Of a DNA stretch of 64,000 nt, positions 35,576 through 43,428 are shown in pieces. The DNA lies in the NCBI RefSeq assembly GCF_027922365.1, contig NZ_BSFN01000003.1:275478-339477 (forward strand), written 5' to 3'. Source of the DNA: Pseudomonas turukhanskensis (GTDB lineage Bacteria; Pseudomonadota; Gammaproteobacteria; Pseudomonadales; Pseudomonadaceae). The notes beneath the pieces are model-generated. The model worked only from the letters and a program-made list of their open reading frames with translations, searched no databases and was not told the DNA's origin. A program made the translations under genes and the position numbers. How positions within the stretch are numbered: position 1 is the first letter of the stretch; each line of letters starts with the position of its first letter.

Positions 35576-36365
35576 TTGCCGGGTGGTGCTTACCGGCGCC
35601 AGTGGCGGCATTGGTCTGGCCCTGGCTGAGCAATTGTGTGCAGCTGGCGCCCAGGTATTGGCCATCAGCCGCCAGGCCGATGCCCTGGCCGAGTTGGTAA
35701 AACGCTACCCGCAACATATTCGTCAGGTATCTGCCGATCTGCGCAGCAGCGCCGGGCGACATGCGGTGGTGGAAGCGGCGCGGCACCTGGGTGGGGTGAA
35801 CCTGCTGATCAACGCCGCCGGGGTTAACCGCTTTGCGTTGCTGGAGCAGATTGACGACGAGCAGATCGACGAGATGTTGGCCTTGAATGTGGTGGCTACC
35901 TTGCAGCTCACCCGCGCCATGCTACCGATGTTGCGCAGCCAGCCCCATGCCGTGGTGGTGAACGTGGGGTCTACCTACGGCTCCATCGGCTACCCCGGTT
36001 ATGCCGTGTATTGCGCCAGCAAGTTTGCCTTGCGCGGCTTTTCCGAGGCGTTGCGTCGCGAGCTGGCTGACACCGATGTGAACGTCTTGTACGTCGCGCC
36101 CCGGGCCACCCGCACCGGCATGAACAGCGCTGCCGCCATGGCGTTGAACAAGGCGCTCAACGCCAATGTCGACGAGCCGCAGTGGGTAGCCAGCGAAGTG
36201 ATGCAAGCGGTGCAACGAAACTTAAGCGAGCTCTACCTCGGCTGGCCGGAAAAACTGTTTGTGCGTCTTAACGGCATGCTCCCCAGCCTGGTCGACCGTG
36301 CCTTGCGCAAACAGCTGCCAATTATTCGAAGCTTCACTCACACACCGGAGAACCCCAAGCGATGA
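35562..36365 (+). CDS. SDR-family oxidoreductase
   Basis: A 267-residue classical short-chain dehydrogenase. The cofactor loop TGASGGIGLALAEQL is at residues 10-24, NAAG lies near 84, and the catalytic Ser-Tyr-Lys is seen in NVGSTYGSIGYPG (Ser) and YAVYCASKFA (Tyr, Lys). The start overlaps the iron-enzyme stop by 14 bases. It probably reduces a ketone or aldehyde made by its operon partners. The C-terminal tail (about residues 215-267) is basic and may contact the membrane. Confidence 0.9.
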   Translation: MRLSDCRVVLTGASGGIGLALAEQLCAAGAQVLAISRQADALAELVKRYPQHIRQVSADLRSSAGRHAVVEAARHLGGVNLLINAAGVNRFALLEQIDDEQIDEMLALNVVATLQLTRAMLPMLRSQPHAVVVNVGSTYGSIGYPGYAVYCASKFALRGFSEALRRELADTDVNVLYVAPRATRTGMNSAAAMALNKALNANVDEPQWVASEVMQAVQRNLSELYLGWPEKLFVRLNGMLPSLVDRALRKQLPIIRSFTHTPENPKR

Positions 36366-37012
36366 ACAGATGGATAACTGCAGCCGTGGCCGCCATGTTT
36401 GCCCTGCAAGGTACGGCCTGGGCACTGGACGATGCCGGCGCGCAACGCTTGCTGAGCATTCAGCAGCGTTGGGCCGAGGTGCAATACAACACGCCGGAAA
36501 AACAAAAAGCCGCTGAGTTCGAAAAACTCGCGGCCCAGGCGCAGGCCTTTACCGTTGAACAGCCCAAAGCCGCCGAGGCGTGGATCTGGAACGGTATTGT
36601 GGTCAGCAGTTGGGCCGGCGCCGAGGGAGGGCTGGGGGCCTTGGGCAAGGCGAAACAGTCCAAGGCATCGCTGGAAAAAGCCCTTAGCCTGGACCCCAGC
36701 GCGTTGCAAGGCTCGGCGTACACCAGCCTCGCAGCGTTGTACGATCGCGTACCGGGCTGGCCCATTGGTTTTGGCGACGCCGATGAGGCGCAAAAGCTGC
36801 TGCAAGAGGCCTTGAAACTCAACCCTGCGGGCATCGACAGTCTGTATTTCTGGGGCGACCACCTGTACCGCGAAGGCCACTATGCAGAGGCCAAGGTGGC
36901 GCTGCTCAAAGCCAAGCAAGCGGCGCCGCGGCCTGGTCGTGAATTGGCCGATGAAGGCCGTCGCCGCGACATTGATGCTTTACTCAAAGACGTTGAGCAC
37001 AAGCTCAATTGA
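36362..37012 (+). CDS. Exported TPR-like repeat protein
   Basis: A 216-residue protein with a signal peptide (AAVAAMFALQGTAWA) and a helical body with TPR-like repeats (AKQSKASLEKALSLDPSALQ, EAQKLLQEALKLNPAG, YAEAKVALLKAKQAAPRPG). It overlaps the SDR stop by four bases. It should act in the periplasm as a binding or scaffold protein. The role in the operon is unknown; binding the product or presenting a signal to the downstream kinase is possible. Confidence 0.82.
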   Translation: MNRWITAAVAAMFALQGTAWALDDAGAQRLLSIQQRWAEVQYNTPEKQKAAEFEKLAAQAQAFTVEQPKAAEAWIWNGIVVSSWAGAEGGLGALGKAKQSKASLEKALSLDPSALQGSAYTSLAALYDRVPGWPIGFGDADEAQKLLQEALKLNPAGIDSLYFWGDHLYREGHYAEAKVALLKAKQAAPRPGRELADEGRRRDIDALLKDVEHKLN

Positions 37013-37040
37013 TAGCTGAAAATCTTCAATAAGGAATGGC

Positions 37041-37697
37041 ATGCGACTGCTGCTAGTGGAAGACGACACCGCCCTCGGCGAGGGCGTACGCGCGGGCTTG
37101 AAGGCCGAGGGCTATACGGTTGACTGGCTGCAGGATGGCGTCAGCGCCGTGCATGCCTTGCTCAGCGAAACCTTTGATTTGCTTGTACTGGACCTGGGCT
37201 TGCCCAGGCTTGGCGGCATTCAGGTGCTGCAGCAACTGCGCAAAAGCGGCTCCAACCTGCCAGTGCTCATTTTGACGGCGCGCGATGACACCGACGACCG
37301 TATCGCCGGCCTGGACGCCGGCGCCGATGACTACCTGGTAAAGCCCTTCGACCTCAACGAACTCAAAGCGCGCCTGCGGGCGTTGTTGCGCCGCAGTGCC
37401 GGGCGCGCACAAGCCGTGGTGGAGCATGCCGGCGTGAGCCTGGACCCCTCCAGCCAGCAGGTTCGCTATCAGGGCGCGGCAGTGGTGCTCACCCCCAAAG
37501 AGTACGTATTGCTGCACGAGCTGCTGTCGCAGCCGGGCAAGGTGTTTACCCGCGAGCGTCTTACCCAACTGTTGTACGGTTGGGACGAAGAAGCCGAGAG
37601 CAACACCCTGGAGGTGCATATCCACCACCTGCGCAAAAAGCTGTTCACGGGTTTGATCCGCACGGTGCGCGGCATTGGTTACCTGGTGGAGGCGTGA
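37041..37697 (+). CDS. OmpR-family response regulator (QseB/PmrA/BqsR-like)
   Basis: A 218-residue regulator: receiver domain with acidic residues in LLLVEDD, phospho-acceptor D51 in LLVLDLGLPRLGG and switch lysine in YLVKPFD; then a winged-helix DNA-binding domain (LTPKEYVLLHELLSQPGKVF, TLEVHIHHLRKKL). AAGGA precedes the ATG. Its kinase starts two bases after the stop. Regulators of this subgroup commonly bind two direct repeats with an 11-base period, which occur at four places in this window. Confidence 0.92.
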   Translation: MRLLLVEDDTALGEGVRAGLKAEGYTVDWLQDGVSAVHALLSETFDLLVLDLGLPRLGGIQVLQQLRKSGSNLPVLILTARDDTDDRIAGLDAGADDYLVKPFDLNELKARLRALLRRSAGRAQAVVEHAGVSLDPSSQQVRYQGAAVVLTPKEYVLLHELLSQPGKVFTRERLTQLLYGWDEEAESNTLEVHIHHLRKKLFTGLIRTVRGIGYLVEA

Positions 37698-37698
37698 C

Positions 37699-39078
37699 AT
37701 GACTTCATTGCGTCATCGCACCCTGTGGCTGGTGCTGGCGTTGCTGGTGCTCGGTACGCTGACCATCACCGCGTACAACCTGCACGACAGCAAACACGAA
37801 ATCACGGAAATCTACGACGCCCAGCTGGCGCAAAGCGCGCGGCTGCTGCAAGGCGTAGTGCAGATGCCGTTACCCGACGAGCAACGCCAGCAGCTATACC
37901 AAGCGTTCAATGATGCGCTGAGCCAGGCCGGCCACCACAAGATTGGCCACCCCTATGAGGGCAAAATGGCCTTTCAGGTGTGGGACCTCAAAGGCCAAAG
38001 CCTGGTGCGCTCGGCGAGTATGCCGGTGTTGGAGCAGCCGCCAGCGACCGTGGGTTTCTCCAGCCTGGATGTGAACGGTGTCGGTTGGCATGGTTTCCTG
38101 TTGCCGGACGAGGAGCATGGGCTACGGATATGGGTAGGTGAGCGCGACGACGTTCGCCAGGACCTGGTTGACCGGATTGTGCGCCACACGTTGATTCCTA
38201 ATCTGATCGGCATTGTGTTGCTGGCGATACTGGTGTGGTTGGCCATCGGCTGGGGTCTCAAGCCGCTGCAGAACATGGCCCAGGTTATCCGCGCGCGGCA
38301 CGCCGAGTCCCTTGAACCGTTGCAATTGGTGCCGTTGCCCAAAGAGCTCGAGCCCATGCAGGCGGCGATCAACCGCTTGCTGTCGCAGATCGAGCATTCG
38401 ATACAACGCGAACGCCGTTTTATCGGCGATGCCGCCCATGAAATGCGCACGCCCTTGGCGATTTTGCGCATCCATGTGCAGAACGCCTTGGAGGCCACCG
38501 ACGAGAGCCAGCGTGACGCGGCCTTGCAGTTTTTACTCGGTGGGGTAGACCGCTTGAGCCGAGTGGTTAACCAATTGCTCATCATGGCCCGTGTGGAGCC
38601 CGAGACCGCCCGGCACAACTGGCAGCCCATGGAGATCGACAGTGTGGTCCGCCAAACCCTCGCCGAGCTCACTCCCTGGACGCTGGGCAAAGGCCTGGAC
38701 CTTTCATTGGACGTAGCGCCGGGGCAATACACCCTGCGTAGCGACGCCGAGGCCATCGGCATTGCCCTGCAGAACCTGGTCACCAACGCAGCAAACTTTT
38801 CCCCGCCGGCGGGGGAGGTGACCGTGGTGCTCAGCCGGCGCGACACGGGCTATCGCATTTGTGTGCGTGATCATGGGCCCGGCGTAAACGAGGAAAAGGT
38901 CGAGCGCCTGTTCGAGCGTTTCTACAGCTGCGACAACCCCAACGGTGCGGGCCTTGGCTTGTCCATTGTGCAAACCATCGCCAACCGCCTGGGCGGCAGT
39001 ATTGAACTGGTAAACCACTCGGATGGAGGTTTAGTGGCCACCTTGTTTATTCCCCACAGCAGTGCCTCCAACACTTAA
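37699..39078 (+). CDS. Membrane sensor histidine kinase (QseC/PmrB-like)
   Basis: A 459-residue kinase with a transmembrane helix near 8-27, a periplasmic sensor (28-163) and a second helix near 166-186. The cytoplasmic part includes a HAMP-like linker, H247 in GDAAHEMRTPLAIL, the N box LVTNAANFSPP, and G boxes DHGPGV and GAGLGLSIVQ. It is paired with the preceding regulator. The signal could be a metal ion, as in PmrB or BqsS relatives, or the product of the upstream operon. It is followed by the repeat box for cytochrome b561. Confidence 0.92.
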   Translation: MTSLRHRTLWLVLALLVLGTLTITAYNLHDSKHEITEIYDAQLAQSARLLQGVVQMPLPDEQRQQLYQAFNDALSQAGHHKIGHPYEGKMAFQVWDLKGQSLVRSASMPVLEQPPATVGFSSLDVNGVGWHGFLLPDEEHGLRIWVGERDDVRQDLVDRIVRHTLIPNLIGIVLLAILVWLAIGWGLKPLQNMAQVIRARHAESLEPLQLVPLPKELEPMQAAINRLLSQIEHSIQRERRFIGDAAHEMRTPLAILRIHVQNALEATDESQRDAALQFLLGGVDRLSRVVNQLLIMARVEPETARHNWQPMEIDSVVRQTLAELTPWTLGKGLDLSLDVAPGQYTLRSDAEAIGIALQNLVTNAANFSPPAGEVTVVLSRRDTGYRICVRDHGPGVNEEKVERLFERFYSCDNPNGAGLGLSIVQTIANRLGGSIELVNHSDGGLVATLFIPHSSASNT

Positions 39079-39085
39079 TTTCGCG

Positions 39086-39102
39086 CTTCAGACTGCGTTA
39101 AG
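39086..39102 (+). promoter_or_regulatory. Direct-repeat box CTTCAG-N5-GTTAAG
   Basis: Same 11-base-period repeat as at 32673, seven bases after the kinase stop and 68 bases before the cytochrome b561 start. Its position suggests that the two-component pair controls the cytochrome gene separately from its own operon. Confidence 0.55.
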
Positions 39103-39170
39103 ACAGTCGACCAATACTCCCCTCACCAACGATGGCCAGCTTGTCTGGCCGCACACTCGCCGAGGGGCAT

Positions 39171-39752
39171 ATGACCAATCCAATGCGTTCCACTGTTGAA
39201 ACCCTTCCCGTCCCGCCTCGCGCTACGCCAGCGGCGCCGCGCTACAGCCCAAGTGCCCGCCGGTTGCACTGGCTGATGGCGGGGCTGGTCATTCTGGCCT
39301 ACGTGCTAATCACCACGCGCGGCTGGTTCCCCAAGGGCAGCGCGCTGAAAACCTTGTTTGTTCAGGGCCATTTCTGGGTTGGCCTGGTGGTGCTGGCGTT
39401 GGTTTTGCCCAGGGTGCTGGTGCGCCTGCGCCGCCCGGTACCGGCTGTGACACCGCCGCTCAAGCCGCCAGTCAAAGCGCTGGCAACCCTGACCCATGTG
39501 GCCTTGTATGGTTTTCTGCTGCTGCAGCCGCTGTTGGGGGTGCTGGTGGTGTTACTCGAACGCGGCGGCATCCCGCTGGGCAGCCTGCTTATCGCCTCGC
39601 CATTTGAGCTGAACAAGGGCTTGGCGCACACGCTGGAAAACCTGCACGTGTGGATGGGTACGGCGTTTTACTACGTGATCGGTTTGCATGTTGTCGCCTC
39701 GATCTGGCACCACGTGGTCGTGCGCGACGACGTGCTCAAACGCATGCTTTAG
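39171..39752 (+). CDS. Cytochrome b561 family protein
   Basis: A 193-residue, four-helix di-heme b-type cytochrome of the CybB group. Histidines that should bind heme lie in ARRLHWLMAG, LFVQGHFWVG, LTHVALYG and VIGLHVVASIWHH. It sits in the inner membrane and moves electrons between quinol and a periplasmic acceptor. GAGGGG lies just before ATG 39171; an in-frame ATG at 39132 has no such site. It is convergent with the hybrid kinase. Confidence 0.9.
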   Translation: MTNPMRSTVETLPVPPRATPAAPRYSPSARRLHWLMAGLVILAYVLITTRGWFPKGSALKTLFVQGHFWVGLVVLALVLPRVLVRLRRPVPAVTPPLKPPVKALATLTHVALYGFLLLQPLLGVLVVLLERGGIPLGSLLIASPFELNKGLAHTLENLHVWMGTAFYYVIGLHVVASIWHHVVVRDDVLKRML

Positions 39753-39758
39753 GAGCGT

Positions 39759-42700
39759 TTACCCTAACTCGCGCAGGCGTTGCGCGGCGGCGTTGAACAT
39801 CAGTGCATGAACCTGCTGGACAACGCCTTCGAAACCAGCAGGCGGGTTGGCGCGGGCAAGCTCCTCGACCAGTTCAAGGGCGCGCATATTGCCGGCATCC
39901 AACAGCGCCAACAGGGTGTGCCGCTTGGCATGCCACAGTGCAGTCGGCATGGCGATTTGTGCTTTGTTCTGGTGAGTGTCGGGCGTGTCCAAGGTCGCCA
40001 GCCAGGTGCGTAACTGTTCGACCGATTGCGTCAACAGTTGCCTTAACTGGTGTTCGATGGACGCGTTAATGAGCGGCGGCGCGCCGCTTTCCGGCTGATT
40101 TCTGAGTTGTTGTTCGAGTTCGCCTGCCATCTGGTACAGCGCCGTTGCGCCAATACTGCCGGAGCTGCCTTTCAAGGCATGCAGCACGGCCCGCTGGCCA
40201 TCGCTGTCTTGGCGCTGCACGTGCTGGTGCAAGGTGCTGAGCAGTGCCAGAGCATCTTGTTGGTAGTCCTCAAGCAATCGTTGCAGCAAGTCGAGGTTCA
40301 TGCCGAAGCGGCTAAGTATTGAGCCCCCGTCTTCAATCAGTTGGTCGTTCGAGGGCGACGGTAAGGGTGAATGCAGGCCAACCTTGCTGCCAGCGTGGCC
40401 GGTCAAGCGGCAGAGGGCCTCGACCAACTGATTAATGTCGATGGGTTTGCCCACATGCTCGTTCATGCCTGCTGCCAAGCACTGGCTGCGGTCGGCAGCC
40501 GAGGCGTTGGCGGTCATGGCCAGAATGGGGAAATGTGCCCCGTGTGGCTCGGCGCGAATTCGTCGAGTGGCTTCATAACCGTCGATGCCCGGCATCTGGA
40601 TATCCATTATCACTGCATCGAAAGGCGGCTCGCTGTCGAGCGCCATTGTCACGCCTTGCAGGCCGTCTTTTGCCAGTTGTACAACCGCGCCTTCGCTGGC
40701 CAGCAGTTCAGCGGCCACCTGTCGATTGAGGGCGTTGTCCTCCACCACCAGCAGGCGCAAGCCCCGTAATCGGTTGTGCAGTGTTGGCGGATTAATGGTT
40801 TCCAGCACCGGTTTGCCATTGCCCGACAGCGCCTGTTTCACCGTGTGCGCCAATTGCTGGGGGGTGACCGGTTTGGTAAGAAAGTCGATAAACGGGGAGT
40901 GGGCAATCTGCTGCATCTGGGCCAGCAATTCGCGGCCATAGGCCGAGATCATCACCACCACCGGTTGGCGCTCGGACTCTGTGTCATCGTGAATCATCTG
41001 CGCGGCGCTGACGCCATCCAGCTCAGGCATACGCCAATCCATCAGTACTACATCGTACGGCTGGTGGGGCTGCGCCTGGCGCACCTGATTCACGGCTTGT
41101 CGTCCGTCGTAAACCACATCGGCCTGCCAGCCCAGGGCCTCTACAGTGTGCTGCATCAATTCAGCCACCACCGGGTTGTCATCTGCTATGAGCACACGCA
41201 GGCGCTGGTCGGTGGTCTCGCAATCAGCCTCAAGGGTTCTGCCGGACTCCACAGCAAAGCCCAAATCAAACCAAAATCGGCTGCCCTGGCCGGGCTCGCT
41301 GAGAAGCTGCAATTGTCCGCCCATCAACTCGACCAGGCGCTTGCAAATCACCAAGCCCAGACCACTGCCGCCAAAGCGCCGGCTGGTGGAGGCTTCGGCC
41401 TGGGCAAAGCCAGTGAAAATATGCGCCTGGTGCTCCTTGGCGATGCCAATGCCGGTGTCGGTCACGGCGATGCGCAACACCACGTCGCTATCGCTTTGGG
41501 CAATGCTGGTGATACTGACAATCACATAGCCCTCGTGGGTGAATTTCAGCGCGTTGCCGGCCAGGTTTATCAAGATTTGTTGTAAACGCAGGCTATCGCC
41601 CGCCAAGACGCTGGGCAGCGTAGGGGAGAGGTCAAATACCACCTCGACCTCCTTCTCGCCCTGGTTGCCCGACAACACCACGGCCAGGTTGCGCATCAAG
41701 GTGTCGAGTTCAAAGCGAGTGACTTCGAGCTGCAATTTGCCGGCTTCGATCTTGGAAAAATCAAGAATGTCGTTGAGCAGGCCCAAGAGCGAGCTGGCGG
41801 CGGATTTTGCTTTGTCCACGTAATCCAGTTGGCGCGTGTTGAGCGTGGTATGCAGGAGCAATTGCAGCATGCCGAGCACAGCGTTCAACGGGGTGCGGAT
41901 TTCATGGCTCATATTGGCCAGAAACGACGATTTGGCGGCATTTGCCGAGTCGGCCTGTAGCTTGGCCTGTTGCAACTCGGTGGTGCGTTCGGCGACCTGA
42001 CGCTCCATATCCGCATAAAGACGCTGCAGGGAGGCTTCAGCGGCTTTCTGTGCCGTGATATCGCGCACTGTTTTCGACGCCCCGATAATCACGCCAGTGG
42101 CATCACGGATGGGCGCTACGGCCACCGACACATCCACCAGGTGGCCGTCACGGTGCAAGCGTTGTGTTTCGAAATGGGCCACGCGCTCGCCACGATTGAT
42201 GTGCGCCAGAATATCGGTCTCCTGGGCCTGCAAATTCGGCGGTACCAACAGGTCGGCCAGGCGATGGCCGACGGCCTGTTCGGCGCTGTGGCCGAAGATC
42301 GATTCTGCGCCCTTGTTCCAGCTGGTGATCACACCCGTGAGGTCTTTGCCGATGATGCCGTCGGAGGAGCTTTCGACGATGGCTGCCAAACGCGCCTGGT
42401 CGGCAAAGATGTCCATTTGCCGTTGCCGCAGATTGGCCAGCATCAGCAGCAAGGCGGTCACCAATACGCTGATCAACACGCCGAGCAAGAACACCTGGCG
42501 CGGTGACGTCTGGTTGAGGGAGGCGATGAAGGCCGGGTAAGCCTGCATTTCCAGGCGCCAACGCCGGCCGAAAATCTCCCGTTCCACGCTTTGGCTGGCT
42601 ATCACGGTTTGCTCGTCGCGGGCTTGCGGGCTGTTATAGAAAACGCTGCCCGTCGAGGCATCTGTAATATCGAACAACCGCAGGCCCAGGCCCGTCTGGT

Positions 42701-43403
42701 ACACGCCGAGGTTCTGCAGCATGTCGTCAATTTCCAGCAAGGCGTAACTCCAGCCAATGGCTGTGGCGGAGCGTTCAGCAACGGTGTCTGGGGTCTGGGC
42801 GCTCTGGTACACCGGCAGCAGCATCAGAAAGGCGTTTTCACTTTCGCTGACGCTTTTGTAGAACAGGATGGGCGGGGTGATCTGTGCCTCGCCCGTCAGC
42901 ATGGCCGCCTGGGCCGCCTTTTGTCGCGTGGGTTCCGAGGCGATGTCCAAGCCGAAGCCGGCCTGGTTCGGCCCCTGCGGCGAGATGTACTGCACCACAA
43001 AGCGCTCGCCGTCGTGGGGTTTGAATTCGTGAATGCTGAAGTCGGGCTGGCCGTCGCGGCGTTGCTGCGCGACAAATGCTGCTTCTTCAGTCCTGGGAAC
43101 GCGGCGAATAACACCAAAGCCGCGAGCACCAGGAAACTCATGGCTGATGTCACGGGTTTGGCTATAGCGCTGAAAACCGGCGTAGGACAGCTGCTGCTGT
43201 TCAACAGCGTGAATGGCGCCGCGCAAGCCACGCAAGCCAAATTGGTAAAGGTGTATGCGACGACCCACAGCGTCGGCGGTTTCCTGCAGTTCGATCTTCA
43301 ACGCTTGCGGTGTGTGCCGATCATTGATGCGCTGCGCATTCCACGCCGCTGCGGCACTGAGGCTGATGCCAACGGCAAAGGTAAGCGCTATCCATGGGTT
43401 CAT
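39759..43403 (-). CDS. Hybrid sensor kinase: CHASE-PAS-kinase-2xREC-Hpt
   Basis: A 1214-residue phosphorelay kinase. The domain order is membrane helix (5-22), periplasmic CHASE sensor (40-290), membrane helix (303-323), PAS (335-455), coiled coil, HisKA with H500 in NMSHEIRTPLN and HATPase (NLAGNALKFT, DTGIGI, GSGLGLVI). Then come two receiver domains (about 735-860 with VLMDWRMPELDG; 885-1005 with VIMDIQMPGIDG) and a histidine phosphotransfer domain (about 1030-1130, VLHALKGSSGSIGA). All relay stations are intact. It is the last gene of a three-gene operon with two c-di-GMP enzymes, which suggests that the relay controls second-messenger levels. CHASE domains typically sense small organic ligands. 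Confidence 0.92.
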   Translation of the reverse strand: MNPWIALTFAVGISLSAAAAWNAQRINDRHTPQALKIELQETADAVGRRIHLYQFGLRGLRGAIHAVEQQQLSYAGFQRYSQTRDISHEFPGARGFGVIRRVPRTEEAAFVAQQRRDGQPDFSIHEFKPHDGERFVVQYISPQGPNQAGFGLDIASEPTRQKAAQAAMLTGEAQITPPILFYKSVSESENAFLMLLPVYQSAQTPDTVAERSATAIGWSYALLEIDDMLQNLGVYQTGLGLRLFDITDASTGSVFYNSPQARDEQTVIASQSVEREIFGRRWRLEMQAYPAFIASLNQTSPRQVFLLGVLISVLVTALLLMLANLRQRQMDIFADQARLAAIVESSSDGIIGKDLTGVITSWNKGAESIFGHSAEQAVGHRLADLLVPPNLQAQETDILAHINRGERVAHFETQRLHRDGHLVDVSVAVAPIRDATGVIIGASKTVRDITAQKAAEASLQRLYADMERQVAERTTELQQAKLQADSANAAKSSFLANMSHEIRTPLNAVLGMLQLLLHTTLNTRQLDYVDKAKSAASSLLGLLNDILDFSKIEAGKLQLEVTRFELDTLMRNLAVVLSGNQGEKEVEVVFDLSPTLPSVLAGDSLRLQQILINLAGNALKFTHEGYVIVSITSIAQSDSDVVLRIAVTDTGIGIAKEHQAHIFTGFAQAEASTSRRFGGSGLGLVICKRLVELMGGQLQLLSEPGQGSRFWFDLGFAVESGRTLEADCETTDQRLRVLIADDNPVVAELMQHTVEALGWQADVVYDGRQAVNQVRQAQPHQPYDVVLMDWRMPELDGVSAAQMIHDDTESERQPVVVMISAYGRELLAQMQQIAHSPFIDFLTKPVTPQQLAHTVKQALSGNGKPVLETINPPTLHNRLRGLRLLVVEDNALNRQVAAELLASEGAVVQLAKDGLQGVTMALDSEPPFDAVIMDIQMPGIDGYEATRRIRAEPHGAHFPILAMTANASAADRSQCLAAGMNEHVGKPIDINQLVEALCRLTGHAGSKVGLHSPLPSPSNDQLIEDGGSILSRFGMNLDLLQRLLEDYQQDALALLSTLHQHVQRQDSDGQRAVLHALKGSSGSIGATALYQMAGELEQQLRNQPESGAPPLINASIEHQLRQLLTQSVEQLRTWLATLDTPDTHQNKAQIAMPTALWHAKRHTLLALLDAGNMRALELVEELARANPPAGFEGVVQQVHALMFNAAAQRLRELG

Positions 43404-43428
43404 GTGCAGGCCTGCGCAGCGTGGGACG

